In this document: in pieces, positions 32,971 to 43,203 of the stretch
Layout of the letters: every line of letters starts with the position of its first letter
Position numbering within the stretch: position 1 is the first letter of the stretch
Assembly: GCA_016793505.1 (NCBI GenBank)
Contig: JAEULW010000047.1
Location: 1-44,071, forward strand
DNA length: 44,071 bases
DNA from: Methylobacteriaceae bacterium
Lineage (GTDB): Bacteria; Pseudomonadota; Alphaproteobacteria; Rhizobiales; Beijerinckiaceae
Direction of reading: 5' to 3'
Translations under genes and position numbers: made by a program
Notes under the pieces: generated by a model
The model's input: the letters and a program-made list of their open reading frames with translations, nothing else
Databases searched by the model: none
What the model was told of the DNA's origin: nothing

Positions 32971-33423
32971 TCACGCCGGCCGGTTGAGCAGCACGACGAC
33001 GTGATCGCCGCTGGTGATCAGCATCCCGTCCTCGCGAATCAGCCGGCCTCGCTCGGTCGCGATCCCGCGCCCCGGCTTTGACGAGGGCCTGCGATCGACG
33101 AATTCCAGCGCGAGCCGCACCCGGTCGCCGGGCTCGAGCGGCGCGTGAAAGCGCACCTTGTCCCATCCGAGCGAGGCGACGACGCTGGTCTCGAAGCAGC
33201 CGAGCTCCGCCTTCAGCCCCTCGATCAGGGCGAGGCCGAACAGGCCATGCGCGATGCGCCCGCGGAATCCGGCGCGACGCGCGAAGTCGTCATCCATATG
33301 GACGGGATGGCGCTCGCCGGTCAGCGCGGCGTAGGCGTCGATGTCCGCGAGCGTGATTTCGCGCAATCCGCTTTCGAGCACGCGTCCGGGCTCGAAATCC
33401 TCGAACCAGATCTGCGCCGTCAT
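32971..33423 (-). CDS. MaoC family dehydratase (single hot-dog)
   Basis: A 150-residue hot-dog protein with the hydratase motif AALTGERHPVHMDDDFARRAGF and RIAHGLFGLALIEGL, containing the catalytic Asp/His pair region. It is expected to hydrate or dehydrate an acyl-CoA. It is the last gene of the long minus-strand transcript from the ABC importer, overlapping the upstream CoA ligase by 4 bp (ATGA at 33420-33423). It converges with the BKACE gene, 7 bp between the stops. Confidence 0.9.
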   Translation of the reverse strand: MTAQIWFEDFEPGRVLESGLREITLADIDAYAALTGERHPVHMDDDFARRAGFRGRIAHGLFGLALIEGLKAELGCFETSVVASLGWDKVRFHAPLEPGDRVRLALEFVDRRPSSKPGRGIATERGRLIREDGMLITSGDHVVVLLNRPA

Positions 33424-35077
33424 GTCCGCTCCTTCGCCCATTCGCGATCCTGAAGCGATCGCCAGTCGATCTTGTTGGAGCCCGAGCGCGGCAGGCTCGC
33501 CACGAACTCGATGCGGCGCGGGACCTTGTAGGCGGCCATGACGCTGCGCGCCCAGGCGATCAGCGCCTCCGCCTCGACGCTGGCGCCGGCGCGCGGCACC
33601 ACGAAGGCCTTCACCATCTCGCCGCGCTGCGCGTCTGGCGCGGCGACGACGCAGCATTCCTGCACGGCGGGATGGCGATGCAGCGTCGCCTCGCAGTCGG
33701 CCGGCGACACCTTGTATCCGCCGACATTGATCATCCGCTTCAGCCGGTCGACGATGAAATAGTAGCCGTCCTCGTCGACGAAGCCGAGATCGCCGGTGCG
33801 CAGCCAGCGCCGGCCCCCGCGCGTGAAGATCGCTTCGGCGTCGGCCTCCGCCTGTCGCCAGTAGCCGCGCATGATCTGCGGCCCGGCGACGACGATCTCC
33901 CCGACCTCGCCCTGCGCCAGCTCGGCCAGCGTCCGCGGATCGACGATGCGCGCCTGCGTCTCGTGAATCGGAATGCCGAGGCACTGCCGCTTCGGCCGGT
34001 CGGGCGGGTTGATATGCGTCGGCGCAATCGTCTCGCTCATCCCGTAGCCCTCGACATAGGGCAGGCCGTAGCGCCGTTGCAGTTCCTCGGCGACGGCCGC
34101 CGGCATCGACGAGCCGCCGCCGGTGATGAAGCGCAGCGGCGCGAAAGCGCGCGCATCGAAATTCGGCGCGGCGAGCACGTCGATCACCATCGGCGGCGCG
34201 GCGCTCCAGCCGGTGACGCCATGCGCCAGGAACAGCGGCGAGACAAGATCGCGATCCCACCGCGTCATCAGCACCAGCGTCGCGCCGGCGGCGAGGCCGC
34301 CATTCATCGAGAACTGCATGCCGGCGACATGGAACAGCGGCATGAAGGCGGTCAGCACCGCATCCGCGCCATAGCGATACCATTCGGCCTGCGCCATCGC
34401 CGTGAACACGACGTTGGAATGGGGATGCATGCAGCCCTTGGGCCGGCCCGTCGTGCCGGAGGTGTAGGGCATCACGCACAGATCATCGGGGCCGACCATG
34501 TCGGGCGGCGCCGGCGCGTCGCACGCCAGCGCCTCGCGCCAGGCGACGCACCCCTTCGGCAAGACGTCGGGAACGACGCTGTCCAAGGCTTCGCGCGGCA
34601 GCCGGAAGGGCGGCGGATCGGGAGTCTCGTCCCGATAGCCGGCGACGATCACGGCAAGATCGCCGCCGACGAGCGGGCGCACGCGCTCGAACAATTCACC
34701 GCCGACGAACAGGATGCGCGCGCCGCTGTCGGCGATCAGCCAGGCGACATCGTCGGTCAGGCTCATCGGATTGACTGGCGCGACGACGCCGCCGGCGCGA
34801 AGGATCGCCTGATAGGCGATGACGAAATTCGGCGAATTCTGCATGAGGATCAGCACGCGATCGCCGCGCTTCAGTCCCGCCTCGTGATGCAGGAAGGCGG
34901 CGAGCCGTTCGATCCAAGCCATGAGATCGCGGTAGGTGATCGTCGCCCCGTAGAAGGCGAGCGCGACGCGCTCGGGGGCGCGCGCTGCGGCGCGGCGCAA
35001 GGCCTCGTTCATCGTCGCCGGCAGGTTGGTGATGTGGCGCGGAACGTCGCGCGGCCAGAACCGGTCGTCGCGTCCGC

Positions 35078-35081
<4 letters not shown>
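33420..35081 (-). CDS. AMP-dependent acyl-CoA synthetase/ligase
   Basis: A 553-residue ANL-superfamily ligase with the P-loop-like A3 motif YTSGTTGRPKG, A5 YGMSET, A7 LRTGDLGFVDEDGYYFIVDR, A8 RLKRMINVGGYKVSP and A10 PRSGSNKID with the adenylation lysine. It activates a carboxylate with ATP to the acyl-AMP and then to the acyl-CoA. It is encoded directly after the ABC-importer ATPase with a 4-bp overlap (35078-35081), which strongly suggests that it activates the imported compound. The carboxylate-binding pocket does not indicate the substrate; general layout recalls the CaiC/short- to medium-chain group. Confidence 0.93.
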
Positions 35082-36081
<1,000 letters not shown>

Positions 36082-36085
<4 letters not shown>

Positions 36086-37050
36086 GTCGGATGCCGGCAG
36101 GCGACGCGGTGGTCGGGACCGCAAGGCTCGAGCCGCAGCGACGGCGCCGCGCAGTCCGCCGCGCGGCGCTCGCAGCGTTCGGCGAAGCGGCAGGGCGGAA
36201 GATCGTCGCGCCTGAGATCAGGCAGCGCGCCGGCGATCGGCGTCAGCGCCTCGATCGTCGCCGCGCCCGACGGCGCGCTCGCCAGCAGGCGGCCCGTATA
36301 AGGATGGCGCGGCGCGCCGAACAGCTCGGCGACAGGCGCCGTCTCGACCACATGGCCGGCATGCATCACGACGATGCGTTCGCAATATTCGGCGGCGAGG
36401 GCGAGATCATGGGTGATCAGCACCGCGCTCGCCCCGTTGGCGCGCGCCGCCTCGCGCAACAGGTCCATCACAACGGCCTGCGTCGTCACGTCGAGCCCTG
36501 TCGTCGGCTCGTCGGCGATCAGCAGTTTGGGACGGCAGGCGAGCGCCATGGCGATGCCGACGCGCTGGCACATGCCGCCGGAAAGTTCATGCGGCAGGGC
36601 GCGGGCGCGACGCTCGGGATCGGCGATGCGCACCTGCCGGAGCGCATCCAGCGTGCGCGCCTCGATCTCGGCGCGGCCGGCGGCGGCGTGCCGCGCCAGC
36701 ACGTCGGCGATCTGCCGACCGACGGGACGAATCGGATTGAGCGCGGCGCGCGGGTTCTGGAACACCATCGAGATGTCGCGGCCGCGCAGCTCGTCGAGTT
36801 CGCGGCGCGGCAATGTCAGCAGGTCGCGCCCGGCGAAGACCGCGCGGCCCGAGGCGATGCGCGCCGAGGCGTCGAGCAGGCCCATCGCCGCATAGGCGGT
36901 GACCGACTTGCCCGAGCCCGATTCGCCGACGAGGCCGACCATCTCGCCCGCGCGCACCTCGAAACTGACGCCCTCCAGCGCGCGCACGGTTCCGCGGCGC
37001 GTCGCGAAGGACAGCGTCAGATCCTCGATCGTCAGCAGCGGCGCGCTCAT
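36082..37050 (-). CDS. ABC transporter ATP-binding protein, DppD/OppD type
   Basis: A 322-residue ATPase with Walker A GESGSGKS, signature LSGGMCQRVGIAMA, Walker B LLIADEPTTGLD and the H-loop ITHDLA. The C-terminal extension CRFAERCERRAADC is the oligo-HPY region. It forms the heterodimeric motor with the DppF-like subunit. The ATG at 37050 overlaps the permease gene by 4 bp; the open frame continues upstream but only as the shadow of the permease coding strand. Confidence 0.94.
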
Positions 37051-37892
37051 GTGCGGCTTCTCGGATCGACGATGTCGCGCAGCGCGTCGCCGAGCAGGTT
37101 GAAGGCGAACACCGCGATCATCAGCGCAAGTCCCGGAAAGACCGAGAGCCACCAGCGTCCCGAGATGATGAACTGCGCGCCTTCGGCGACCATGATGCCC
37201 CATTCCGGCGTCGGCGCGCGCACGCCGAGGCCGATGAAGGACAGGCCGGCCGCGTTCAGCACCGCCCAGCCGAGATTGAGCGAGGCCTGCACGATCAGCG
37301 GCGGCGCGATGTTCGGCAGAAGGAACACGCGCAGGATGCGCAGATGCCCCGAGCCGCCGACGCGCGCCGCCTCGACATAGCCGAGATGGCGGCGCATCTG
37401 CGTCTCGGCGCGCGCGAGGCGAATGTAGAAGGGCAGGTTGATCACCGCCGTGGCGATGACGACGCTCGACACCGAATTGCCGAGCGCGGCGACCATCGCC
37501 ATGGCCAGCACGAACAGCGGAAAGGCCATCAGCACGTCGACGACGCGCCCGACAGCGGCGTCGGCGAAGCCGCCGAAATAACCCGTCGCCGCGCCGATCG
37601 CCGCGCCGATCGCCAGCGACAACGCCACCGCCGCAAAGGCGATGGCGAGGTCGAGCCGCGTCGCGACGACGACGCGCGAGAACACGTCGCGGCCGAGCTG
37701 GTCGGTGCCGAACCAGTGCGCAGCAGAGGGCGGGCGCAGCGCCAGGCTCGTATTGGTGGCGAGCGGATCGTAGGGCGCCAGCGCCGGGCCGAACAGCGCC
37801 GCGCCGAAGAGCAGCGCCAGCAGCGCCAGCGCCGCCAGGCTGACCGGATTGGCGCGCAGCACATAGGCCGCCGTCGCGAGCCGCTCACGCAT
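37047..37892 (-). CDS. ABC transporter permease, DppC/OppC type
   Basis: A 281-residue inner-membrane protein with a DppC-like N-terminus (LAALALLALLFGAALFGPALAPYDP), the W-FGTDQLGRDVFSR segment, the EAA loop region YVEAARVGGSGHLRILRVFLLPNIAPPLIV, and a C-terminal GDALRDIVDPRSRT ending. About six transmembrane helices are present. It pairs with the DppB-like permease in the importer channel. It overlaps the upstream permease gene by 8 bp and the downstream ATPase gene by 4 bp. Confidence 0.95.
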   Translation of the reverse strand: MRERLATAAYVLRANPVSLAALALLALLFGAALFGPALAPYDPLATNTSLALRPPSAAHWFGTDQLGRDVFSRVVVATRLDLAIAFAAVALSLAIGAAIGAATGYFGGFADAAVGRVVDVLMAFPLFVLAMAMVAALGNSVSSVVIATAVINLPFYIRLARAETQMRRHLGYVEAARVGGSGHLRILRVFLLPNIAPPLIVQASLNLGWAVLNAAGLSFIGLGVRAPTPEWGIMVAEGAQFIISGRWWLSVFPGLALMIAVFAFNLLGDALRDIVDPRSRT

Positions 37893-38904
37893 GGCCGAAC
37901 AGGCCCGTGCGCGGATCGGCGATCGAATAGGCGATGTCGACGATCAGGTTGATCGCCACGAAGATCGCCGCCATCGCCAGCATGAAGCCCTGCACCGGCG
38001 CATAGTCGAGCCCGATCAGCGCATCGAGCGCATAGGAGCCGATGCCCGGCCAGGCGAAGACGCGCTCGACCAGCACATTGGCGCCGAGCATGTAGGAGAA
38101 CACCATGCCGAGCGTGGTGATGATCGGCAGCAGCGCGTTTCGCAGCGCATAGGTCACGACGATCGTACGCCATTTGAGGCCGTTGGCCCGCGCCGTGCGC
38201 ACGAAGTCCGAGCCGAGCGAGGCGATCATGGCCGCCCGCGTCATGCGGGCGAGCGGCGCCAGCGCGAAGATCGCCATCGTCGCAGCGGGCAGGATCAGCT
38301 GCCGCGCCGCCGAGACGAAGACCTCGCCGTTGCGCGCCGCCAGCGCGTCGATCAGCAGGAAGCCGGTCAGCCTCGGCGGGGCGGTCGCGAACGGATCGAG
38401 CCGCCCCATCGGCTCGGGCGCGACGCCGGCGAGATAGTAGAACAGGTAGATGAGCAGGAGCCCGGTGACGAAGGTCGGCAGCGACACGCCGGCCGTCGCG
38501 ATCAGCCGGCACAGATGATCGACGAGCGAACCGGGCCGCAGCGCCGCCGCGACGCCGAGCGGTATCGCCACCGCAACCGCGAGCGCGAAGGCGACGATCG
38601 TCAGTTCGGCCGAGGCGGGCAGGCGCTGCAACAGGTCCGTCAGCACCGGCTGGCCCGTGGTGATCGACTGGCCGAGATCGCCGCGCAGCAGCGCCCCGAC
38701 ATAGATGACGAACTGACGCCACAGCGGCTGGTCGAGGCCGAGCTTCTGGCGCACGGCCTCGATCGTCGCCGCGTCCGCGGACGGGCTCGAGGTGAAGAAC
38801 ACCGCCGGATCGCCCGGCAGGATTCGCGTCAGCACGAAGGTGGCGACGACGACTCCGGCCAGCGTCGGGACGACGCCGAGCAGGCGGCGCAGCAGGACGT
38901 TCAT
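37885..38904 (-). CDS. ABC transporter permease, DppB/OppB type
   Basis: A 339-residue permease with the classic start (LLRRLLGVVPTLAGVVVATFVLTRILPGDPA), LGLDQPLWRQFVIY, the EAA loop DFVRTARANGLKWRTIVVTYALRNALLPIITTLG, and the C-terminal VDIAYSIADPR. The domain order and length fit DppB. It is encoded 22 bp after the binding-protein gene and overlaps the DppC-like gene by 8 bp, so assembly of the channel subunits is translationally coupled. Confidence 0.95.
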   Translation of the reverse strand: MNVLLRRLLGVVPTLAGVVVATFVLTRILPGDPAVFFTSSPSADAATIEAVRQKLGLDQPLWRQFVIYVGALLRGDLGQSITTGQPVLTDLLQRLPASAELTIVAFALAVAVAIPLGVAAALRPGSLVDHLCRLIATAGVSLPTFVTGLLLIYLFYYLAGVAPEPMGRLDPFATAPPRLTGFLLIDALAARNGEVFVSAARQLILPAATMAIFALAPLARMTRAAMIASLGSDFVRTARANGLKWRTIVVTYALRNALLPIITTLGMVFSYMLGANVLVERVFAWPGIGSYALDALIGLDYAPVQGFMLAMAAIFVAINLIVDIAYSIADPRTGLFGHA

Positions 38905-38926
38905 CGCCGCCTCGCCGCGGTCCCGC

Positions 38927-40525
38927 TCACACGCGCTTGAGGGTGCGCAGCTCCAGCTGGCGGTGGAACTGGTACTTGTAGCCGTCCACCGACTTCTGCA
39001 TGCCGGTGTCGAGCGTCGGTTGCCAGAGCAGGATGATCGGAACCTCGTCCTTGGCGAGATGGATCATGCGGCGCACATCCTTCTCGTAGACAGCCTGATC
39101 CGGCTCGTAGCGCGTCTTGTCGACGAGGCCGGCGAATTCGGCGTTGGAATAGCTGCCGAAGTTCCAGCGCGTCGGCCCGTGATAGAAGATGCGGAAGAAA
39201 TAGTCCGGATCGGCGAGATAGGCGGCCGAGGCCTCGAAGAAGAAGGGAACCTCCTTCTTCTGCAGCATCGTGCCGAGCTGTCCGGCCGGCGCCTTGACGA
39301 TCGTCACCTTGACGCCGATCTTGCCGAGCGCCTCCTGCACCAGCAGCGACAGCGGCTCTGCGATCGTCGCCATCGACAGTTCGAAGGTGAAGGTCGTCTC
39401 GAAGCCGCCCGCGAGCCCCGCCTCGGCGAGCAGCGCCTTCGCCTTGTCGAGGTCGGTGTCGTAGCCGAGCGGTTGCGGGAACTCGGTCGTCTCCGGCGCG
39501 CCCGGCTTGCCGCCGAAGAGCGGCCGGCCGCGGCCGAACAGCGCCGCCTCGAACATCTGCTTGTAGGGCAGGGTGTAGGCGATCGCCTGCCGCACCTTGA
39601 CGTTGTCGAAGGGCTTGATGGCGTTGTTCATGCCGATGAACTGGAAGGCGCCCGCCATCGGCACGCCGACTACCTTCAGCTTGTCGTCCTTCGACAAGCT
39701 GACCGCGTCGACCGGCGGCACGTCCTGCACGATGTCGGCATCGCCGCGCTCCAGCGAGGAGCGCCGCGACTGAGCCGCCGGCACGAACTGCCAGAGGATG
39801 CGGCGATAGCCGGGCAGCGGGCCGTTGGTCCAGGCGTCGTTGCGCGACAGCTGCAGGCTCTGCCCCGGCTGGAACGAGTCGAGCTTGAACGGGCCGCCGC
39901 CGGCGACATTGCTCTTCAGCCACTCCGCCGCCCAGGGGTCCTGCGCCGTGGCGTTCTGCTTCGCCACCTTCGAATTGTAGATGACCGGATAGGTGAGCGC
40001 GAGATTGGGCAGCGTCAGCCGGTCGGGCTTGGGCGTCGTCACCTTGATCGTGTGCGCGTCGATGATCTCGAACTGCGCCGGATCGGTCATCGAGCCGGTG
40101 GCGAATTGCGGTTTGCCCACCGGCAGGCTGACGACGCGGTCGAGCGACCACTTCACGTCTTCCGCGGTCACAGGCGAACCGTCATGGAAGACGGCGTTCC
40201 TGCGCAGGTGGAAGGTGATGCTGCGCTTGTCGTCCGACACCTGCCAGCGCTCGGCGAGTTCCCCCTCGAGGGCGAAATAGTCGTAATAGAGCGTGCCGCC
40301 GGGGCCCGGCTTGGAAGTGAAGCGCACCAGCCGGTCGTACACGTTCCACGTCGCCTGGATCGAGTTTCGGTTCACCCCGACGCCGATGATGTCGAGCGAG
40401 TTCGGTCCCGCCTCGCTGAGGATGCGCAGGCTCTCGGCCCGCGTCTGCGCCTGACCGAAGCGCGCGGGCAGCACGCCCATCGCCGCCGTTCCGCCCATCA
40501 ACGCCATAAAATCCCGACGACGCAT
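38927..40525 (-). CDS. ABC transporter substrate-binding protein, family 5 (DppA/OppA type), Tat-exported
   Basis: A 532-residue periplasmic binding protein of solute-binding family 5. The N-terminus RRRDFMALMGG is a twin-arginine signal, followed by a short hydrophobic stretch and an ARFGQAQ processing region. The fold shows VYDRLVRF, LAERWQVSDDKRSITFHLRRNAVFHDGSPVTAEDVKWSLDR, and a C-terminal domain VRQAIAYTLPYKQM. It captures peptides, opines, glycosides or other small organics; specificity is not readable. The ATG at 40525 is preceded by GGGGAGCG. It is the first gene of the importer operon. Two GC-rich hairpins lie in its upstream region. Confidence 0.94.
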   Translation of the reverse strand: MRRRDFMALMGGTAAMGVLPARFGQAQTRAESLRILSEAGPNSLDIIGVGVNRNSIQATWNVYDRLVRFTSKPGPGGTLYYDYFALEGELAERWQVSDDKRSITFHLRRNAVFHDGSPVTAEDVKWSLDRVVSLPVGKPQFATGSMTDPAQFEIIDAHTIKVTTPKPDRLTLPNLALTYPVIYNSKVAKQNATAQDPWAAEWLKSNVAGGGPFKLDSFQPGQSLQLSRNDAWTNGPLPGYRRILWQFVPAAQSRRSSLERGDADIVQDVPPVDAVSLSKDDKLKVVGVPMAGAFQFIGMNNAIKPFDNVKVRQAIAYTLPYKQMFEAALFGRGRPLFGGKPGAPETTEFPQPLGYDTDLDKAKALLAEAGLAGGFETTFTFELSMATIAEPLSLLVQEALGKIGVKVTIVKAPAGQLGTMLQKKEVPFFFEASAAYLADPDYFFRIFYHGPTRWNFGSYSNAEFAGLVDKTRYEPDQAVYEKDVRRMIHLAKDEVPIILLWQPTLDTGMQKSVDGYKYQFHRQLELRTLKRV

Positions 40526-40546
40526 CTCGGCGCTCCCCTGTTCGGC

Positions 40547-40574
40547 CCGCCCGCGCGTGGGGCGTGGCGGGCGG
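40547..40574 (-). other. Hairpin in the leader of the substrate-binding protein gene
   Basis: Perfect 8-bp arms CCGCCCGC (40547-40554) and GCGGGCGG (40567-40574), 12-nt loop, just upstream of the ribosome site. It repeats the core of the hairpin at 40643-40671. It is a possible leader structure of the mRNA. Confidence 0.4.
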
Positions 40575-40615
40575 CTCCCGCTAAGGCTCGATAGATGCAA
40601 CCGCGTTTCTGGATT

Positions 40616-40633
40616 CAAAACAAGTCACTTTTG
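40616..40633. promoter_or_regulatory. CAAAA-N8-TTTTG dyad upstream of the importer operon
   Basis: Arms 40616-40620 and 40629-40633 in an AT-rich patch 91 bp before the binding-protein ATG. It resembles the CAAAA-N6-TTTTG dyad at 30242-30257. It is a candidate IclR site; spacing differs, so this is tentative. Confidence 0.35.
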
Positions 40634-40642
40634 CGCGCCGTC

Positions 40643-40671
40643 CCGCCCGCCCGGCAGGCGCCGGCGGGCGG
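40643..40671 (-). terminator. GC-rich hairpin after the IclR gene
   Basis: Perfect 9-bp arms (40643-40651 and 40663-40671) with an 11-nt loop, 45 bp beyond the IclR stop on the minus strand. The downstream minus-strand sequence has no strong U-run. It is a candidate terminator separating iclR from the importer operon. Confidence 0.45.
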
Positions 40672-40716
40672 ACCGGGGCCGGCCGCTTCGCGTCGAGGGG
40701 TTGATGATGCAGTCGG

Positions 40717-41466
40717 TCAGCCCGCGCCGCGGCCGAGCGCCGTCGACAGGGCGGCGGCCGCGGTGCGCACCGCGGTCTTGATCCCCGGCAGGCGGTCCGG
40801 CGTCGCCCGCGCCGTCGGCAGCGTCACGCCGAGGACGCCGAATGGCGTCCGCTCCATCCCCGCGATCGGCGCGGCGACGCCGCTGACGCCTTCGCGGAAC
40901 TCGTCGACGGCGACGGCCACTCCCTCGGCGCGCGCCGTCTCGATCTCGGCGGCGAGTCGCGCCACGCTCGGCGCGGTGCGCGGCGTAAAGCTCTGCAGCG
41001 GATCGGACAACGTCGCCAGCAGCGTCTGCGGGTCGGCGGCGATCAGCGCCTTGCCGAGCGAGGAACAGTGCAGGGGGGTGCGGCTGCCGAGCGGCGAAAA
41101 CGGCTGGATCGCCTGCGCCGAATCGATCTTGTCGATGATCACCACCTCGCGCCCGTCGAGGATGGCCAACACGGCGGTTTCATTGGTGGCGCGGTGGATG
41201 TCCTCGAGGTGCGGCCGCGCCCAGGCGCGCAGATCGAAGCGCCGGAAGGCGCGCACGCCGATCTCCCACATGCGCACGGTCAGCATGTACCGCCCGTTCG
41301 GCTCGTCCTGACGCACATAGCCGAGCTGGCGCAGCTTCTCGAGCAGACGATAGGTCGTGCTCTTGTTCATCTGCATCTGGCGCGACAGGTCGACCAGCCG
41401 CACCGGGGCGTCGTAGGAGGACAGGACCTCCAGCACCTTGATCGCCTTTTCGGCGGTTTCCGACAC
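40717..41466 (-). CDS. IclR family transcriptional regulator
   Basis: A 249-residue IclR protein: N-terminal winged helix (AEKAIKVLEVLSSYDAPVRLVDLSRQMQMNKSTTYRLLEKLRQLGYV, about residues 5-52) and a C-terminal GAF-like effector domain with RTPLHCSSLGKALIA and GVSGVAAPI. Such regulators repress or activate aromatic and organic-acid catabolic operons in response to a small molecule. GTG 41466 is preceded by GGAGGCGGAGC. It reads in the same direction as the importer-ligase operon and is divergent from the M20 hydrolase gene, so both are likely targets. Confidence 0.93.
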   Translation of the reverse strand: MSETAEKAIKVLEVLSSYDAPVRLVDLSRQMQMNKSTTYRLLEKLRQLGYVRQDEPNGRYMLTVRMWEIGVRAFRRFDLRAWARPHLEDIHRATNETAVLAILDGREVVIIDKIDSAQAIQPFSPLGSRTPLHCSSLGKALIAADPQTLLATLSDPLQSFTPRTAPSVARLAAEIETARAEGVAVAVDEFREGVSGVAAPIAGMERTPFGVLGVTLPTARATPDRLPGIKTAVRTAAAALSTALGRGAG

Positions 41467-41604
41467 CCGCTCCGCCTCCTATCCGCAAAATCATAAAACA
41501 ACGGTGCGCATATTGAAATAGTTCGGCTTGACGCACAGCCCCGCCTGTGGACCCGTCCCGCCGCGCCCGGACCGGGCGAGTCGCCCTCGCCGCCGGAGCC
41601 GCCC

Positions 41605-42849
41605 ATGACCGACGATCCCCGCGCCGCGCGCCTGATGCAGGATCTGGCGCGCCTCGCCGACATCGGCGTCGATCCGGCCGGCGGCTGGACCCGCCGCGCC
41701 TTTTCCCCGGCCGATGTCGAGGCGCATGACTGGTTCTGCGGCCGCGCCCGCGAGGCGGGGCTTGAGGTGCGGTTCGACGCCTTCGGCAATGTCGTCGCCC
41801 GCCGCGAGGGCCGCGCCGGCCCCGGCGCGCCGGCGCTGGTCATGGGTTCGCATCTCGACACAGTGCCGAATGGCGGCCCGCTCGACGGCGCGCTCGGAGT
41901 CCTCGCCGGGCTCGAGGTGGCGCGCCGCCTGATCGAGACCGACGCCATCGGCATGCGGGCGATCGAGGTCGTCGCCTTCCGCGACGAGGAGGGCCGCTTC
42001 GGCTCGCTGCCGGGCAGCCGCGCCATGTCGGGACGCCTGAGCGCCGAGGAGGTCGCCCGGCTGAAAAGCGCCGACGGCGTCGCGCTCGCCGCGGCGATGG
42101 CCGCCGCCGGATTCGATCCGGCCCGCGTCGGCGAGGCGGCGCGCCCGCCCGGCGCCATCGCCGCCTATCTCGAATTGCACATCGAGCAGGGCCCTGTGCT
42201 CGAGGCGGCGGGCCGGCCCGTCGGGATCGTCACCGCGATCGCCGGCCAGACGCGCTGGCGCTTCGACTTTCAGGGCGCGCCCGATCACGCCGGCACGACG
42301 CCGATGGGCATGCGGCGCGACGCCTTCGCCGCCGCCGCCCGCTTCGCCGACCGCTTCCGCGACATGATCCTGGCCGAAGGCGGCGCGCATACGCGCGGCA
42401 CGATCGGCTTTCTGAAGCTGACGCCCAACGCCGGCAATGTCGTGCCCGGCCGCGTCCAGCTCGGCCTCGAGATTCGCGACGTCGAGGCAGGACGGCCACA
42501 GGCGCTCGGCGACCGCGCCGTCGCGCTCGCCGAGGCGATCGCGCCGCAGTTCGGCGTTTCCGTCGCCGCCGCCCGCCTCAACGCTGCGCCGACCGTGGCG
42601 ATGGACGCCGGCCTTGCCGCGCTGCTGACCGGGGCGGCTCGCGACTGCGGCTGCGAGCCGCTGTCGCTGCCCTCCGGCGCCGGGCATGACGCCGGAATCA
42701 TCGCCGCCGTGGCCCCCGCCGCGATGCTGTTCGCGCCCTCGATCGGCGGCCGCAGCCATTGCCCGGAGGAGGCGACGGATCATCGTGACGTCGCCGTCGC
42801 GCTCGCTGTGCTGGAGCGCGCCATGCGCCGGCTCTGCGCCGTTCCCTGA
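41605..42849 (+). CDS. M20 family amidohydrolase (N-carbamoyl-L-amino acid hydrolase/allantoate amidohydrolase type)
   Basis: A 414-residue Zn-dependent hydrolase. Metal ligands His83 in GSHLDTV, Asp94 in PLDGALGV, Glu128-Glu129 in RDEEGRFG, the His in ELHIEQGPVLE and the C-terminal His in GGRSHCPEE are all present, as is the GAGHDA segment. Relatives hydrolyse N-carbamoyl amino acids, allantoate or ureidoglycine. Together with the hydantoinase-family enzyme at 25660-27036 it could form a two-step ring-opening and decarbamoylation route. It is divergent from iclR (138 bp apart). It has no close downstream partner. Confidence 0.92.
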   Translation: MTDDPRAARLMQDLARLADIGVDPAGGWTRRAFSPADVEAHDWFCGRAREAGLEVRFDAFGNVVARREGRAGPGAPALVMGSHLDTVPNGGPLDGALGVLAGLEVARRLIETDAIGMRAIEVVAFRDEEGRFGSLPGSRAMSGRLSAEEVARLKSADGVALAAAMAAAGFDPARVGEAARPPGAIAAYLELHIEQGPVLEAAGRPVGIVTAIAGQTRWRFDFQGAPDHAGTTPMGMRRDAFAAAARFADRFRDMILAEGGAHTRGTIGFLKLTPNAGNVVPGRVQLGLEIRDVEAGRPQALGDRAVALAEAIAPQFGVSVAAARLNAAPTVAMDAGLAALLTGAARDCGCEPLSLPSGAGHDAGIIAAVAPAAMLFAPSIGGRSHCPEEATDHRDVAVALAVLERAMRRLCAVP

Positions 42850-43203
42850 AACACGGGTCGACGACGCGCCTGTGACGATCGCGTTAGCGGTTCATGCACG
42901 AATTGCCGTCAGCCTCGAAGCGTCGGGCGAAACGCCCGAGTCGCAAGGAGTGAGCGTTTCAGGGTTCTTCGGTTCGTCGCACAGGAGGCCATCATGCCGC
43001 GTTCGCGCCGTCTCGAGCATGAAGCTGCTGCCGGAACCTGGCCGCCCATGCGGCTGCTCACGCCGCCTCCGATCTATCACGCAGTCTGACGCTGCTTTCG
43101 CCCCTTTCGGCGCCGCGCGCGCCGTCGCGCCTCGTCGCGTCCTGCGGCGAGGCGCTGTGCGTTGCGCGCTCGCGCAACGCGCCCGATCGGCTAGACTTGG
43201 CGC
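42850..43203. other. Non-coding gap between hydrolase and DeoR genes
   Basis: About 354 bases with no supportable gene; open frames here lack motifs. It holds a small perfect hairpin TCGGGCG-AAA-CGCCCGA (42923-42939), possibly the end of the hydrolase transcript, an imperfectly placed repeat GAAACGC/GCGTTTC (42929-42935 and 42954-42960), and the 22-bp palindrome in front of the DeoR gene. Confidence 0.5.
43159..43180. promoter_or_regulatory. 22-bp palindrome before the DeoR gene, probable operator
   Basis: GCGTTGCGCG-CT-CGCGCAACGC is a perfect inverted repeat with a 2-bp centre, 23 bp before the start codon of the DeoR regulator. Its place suggests autorepression. A leader hairpin is the alternative, since the same bases would fold tightly in RNA. 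Confidence 0.5.
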
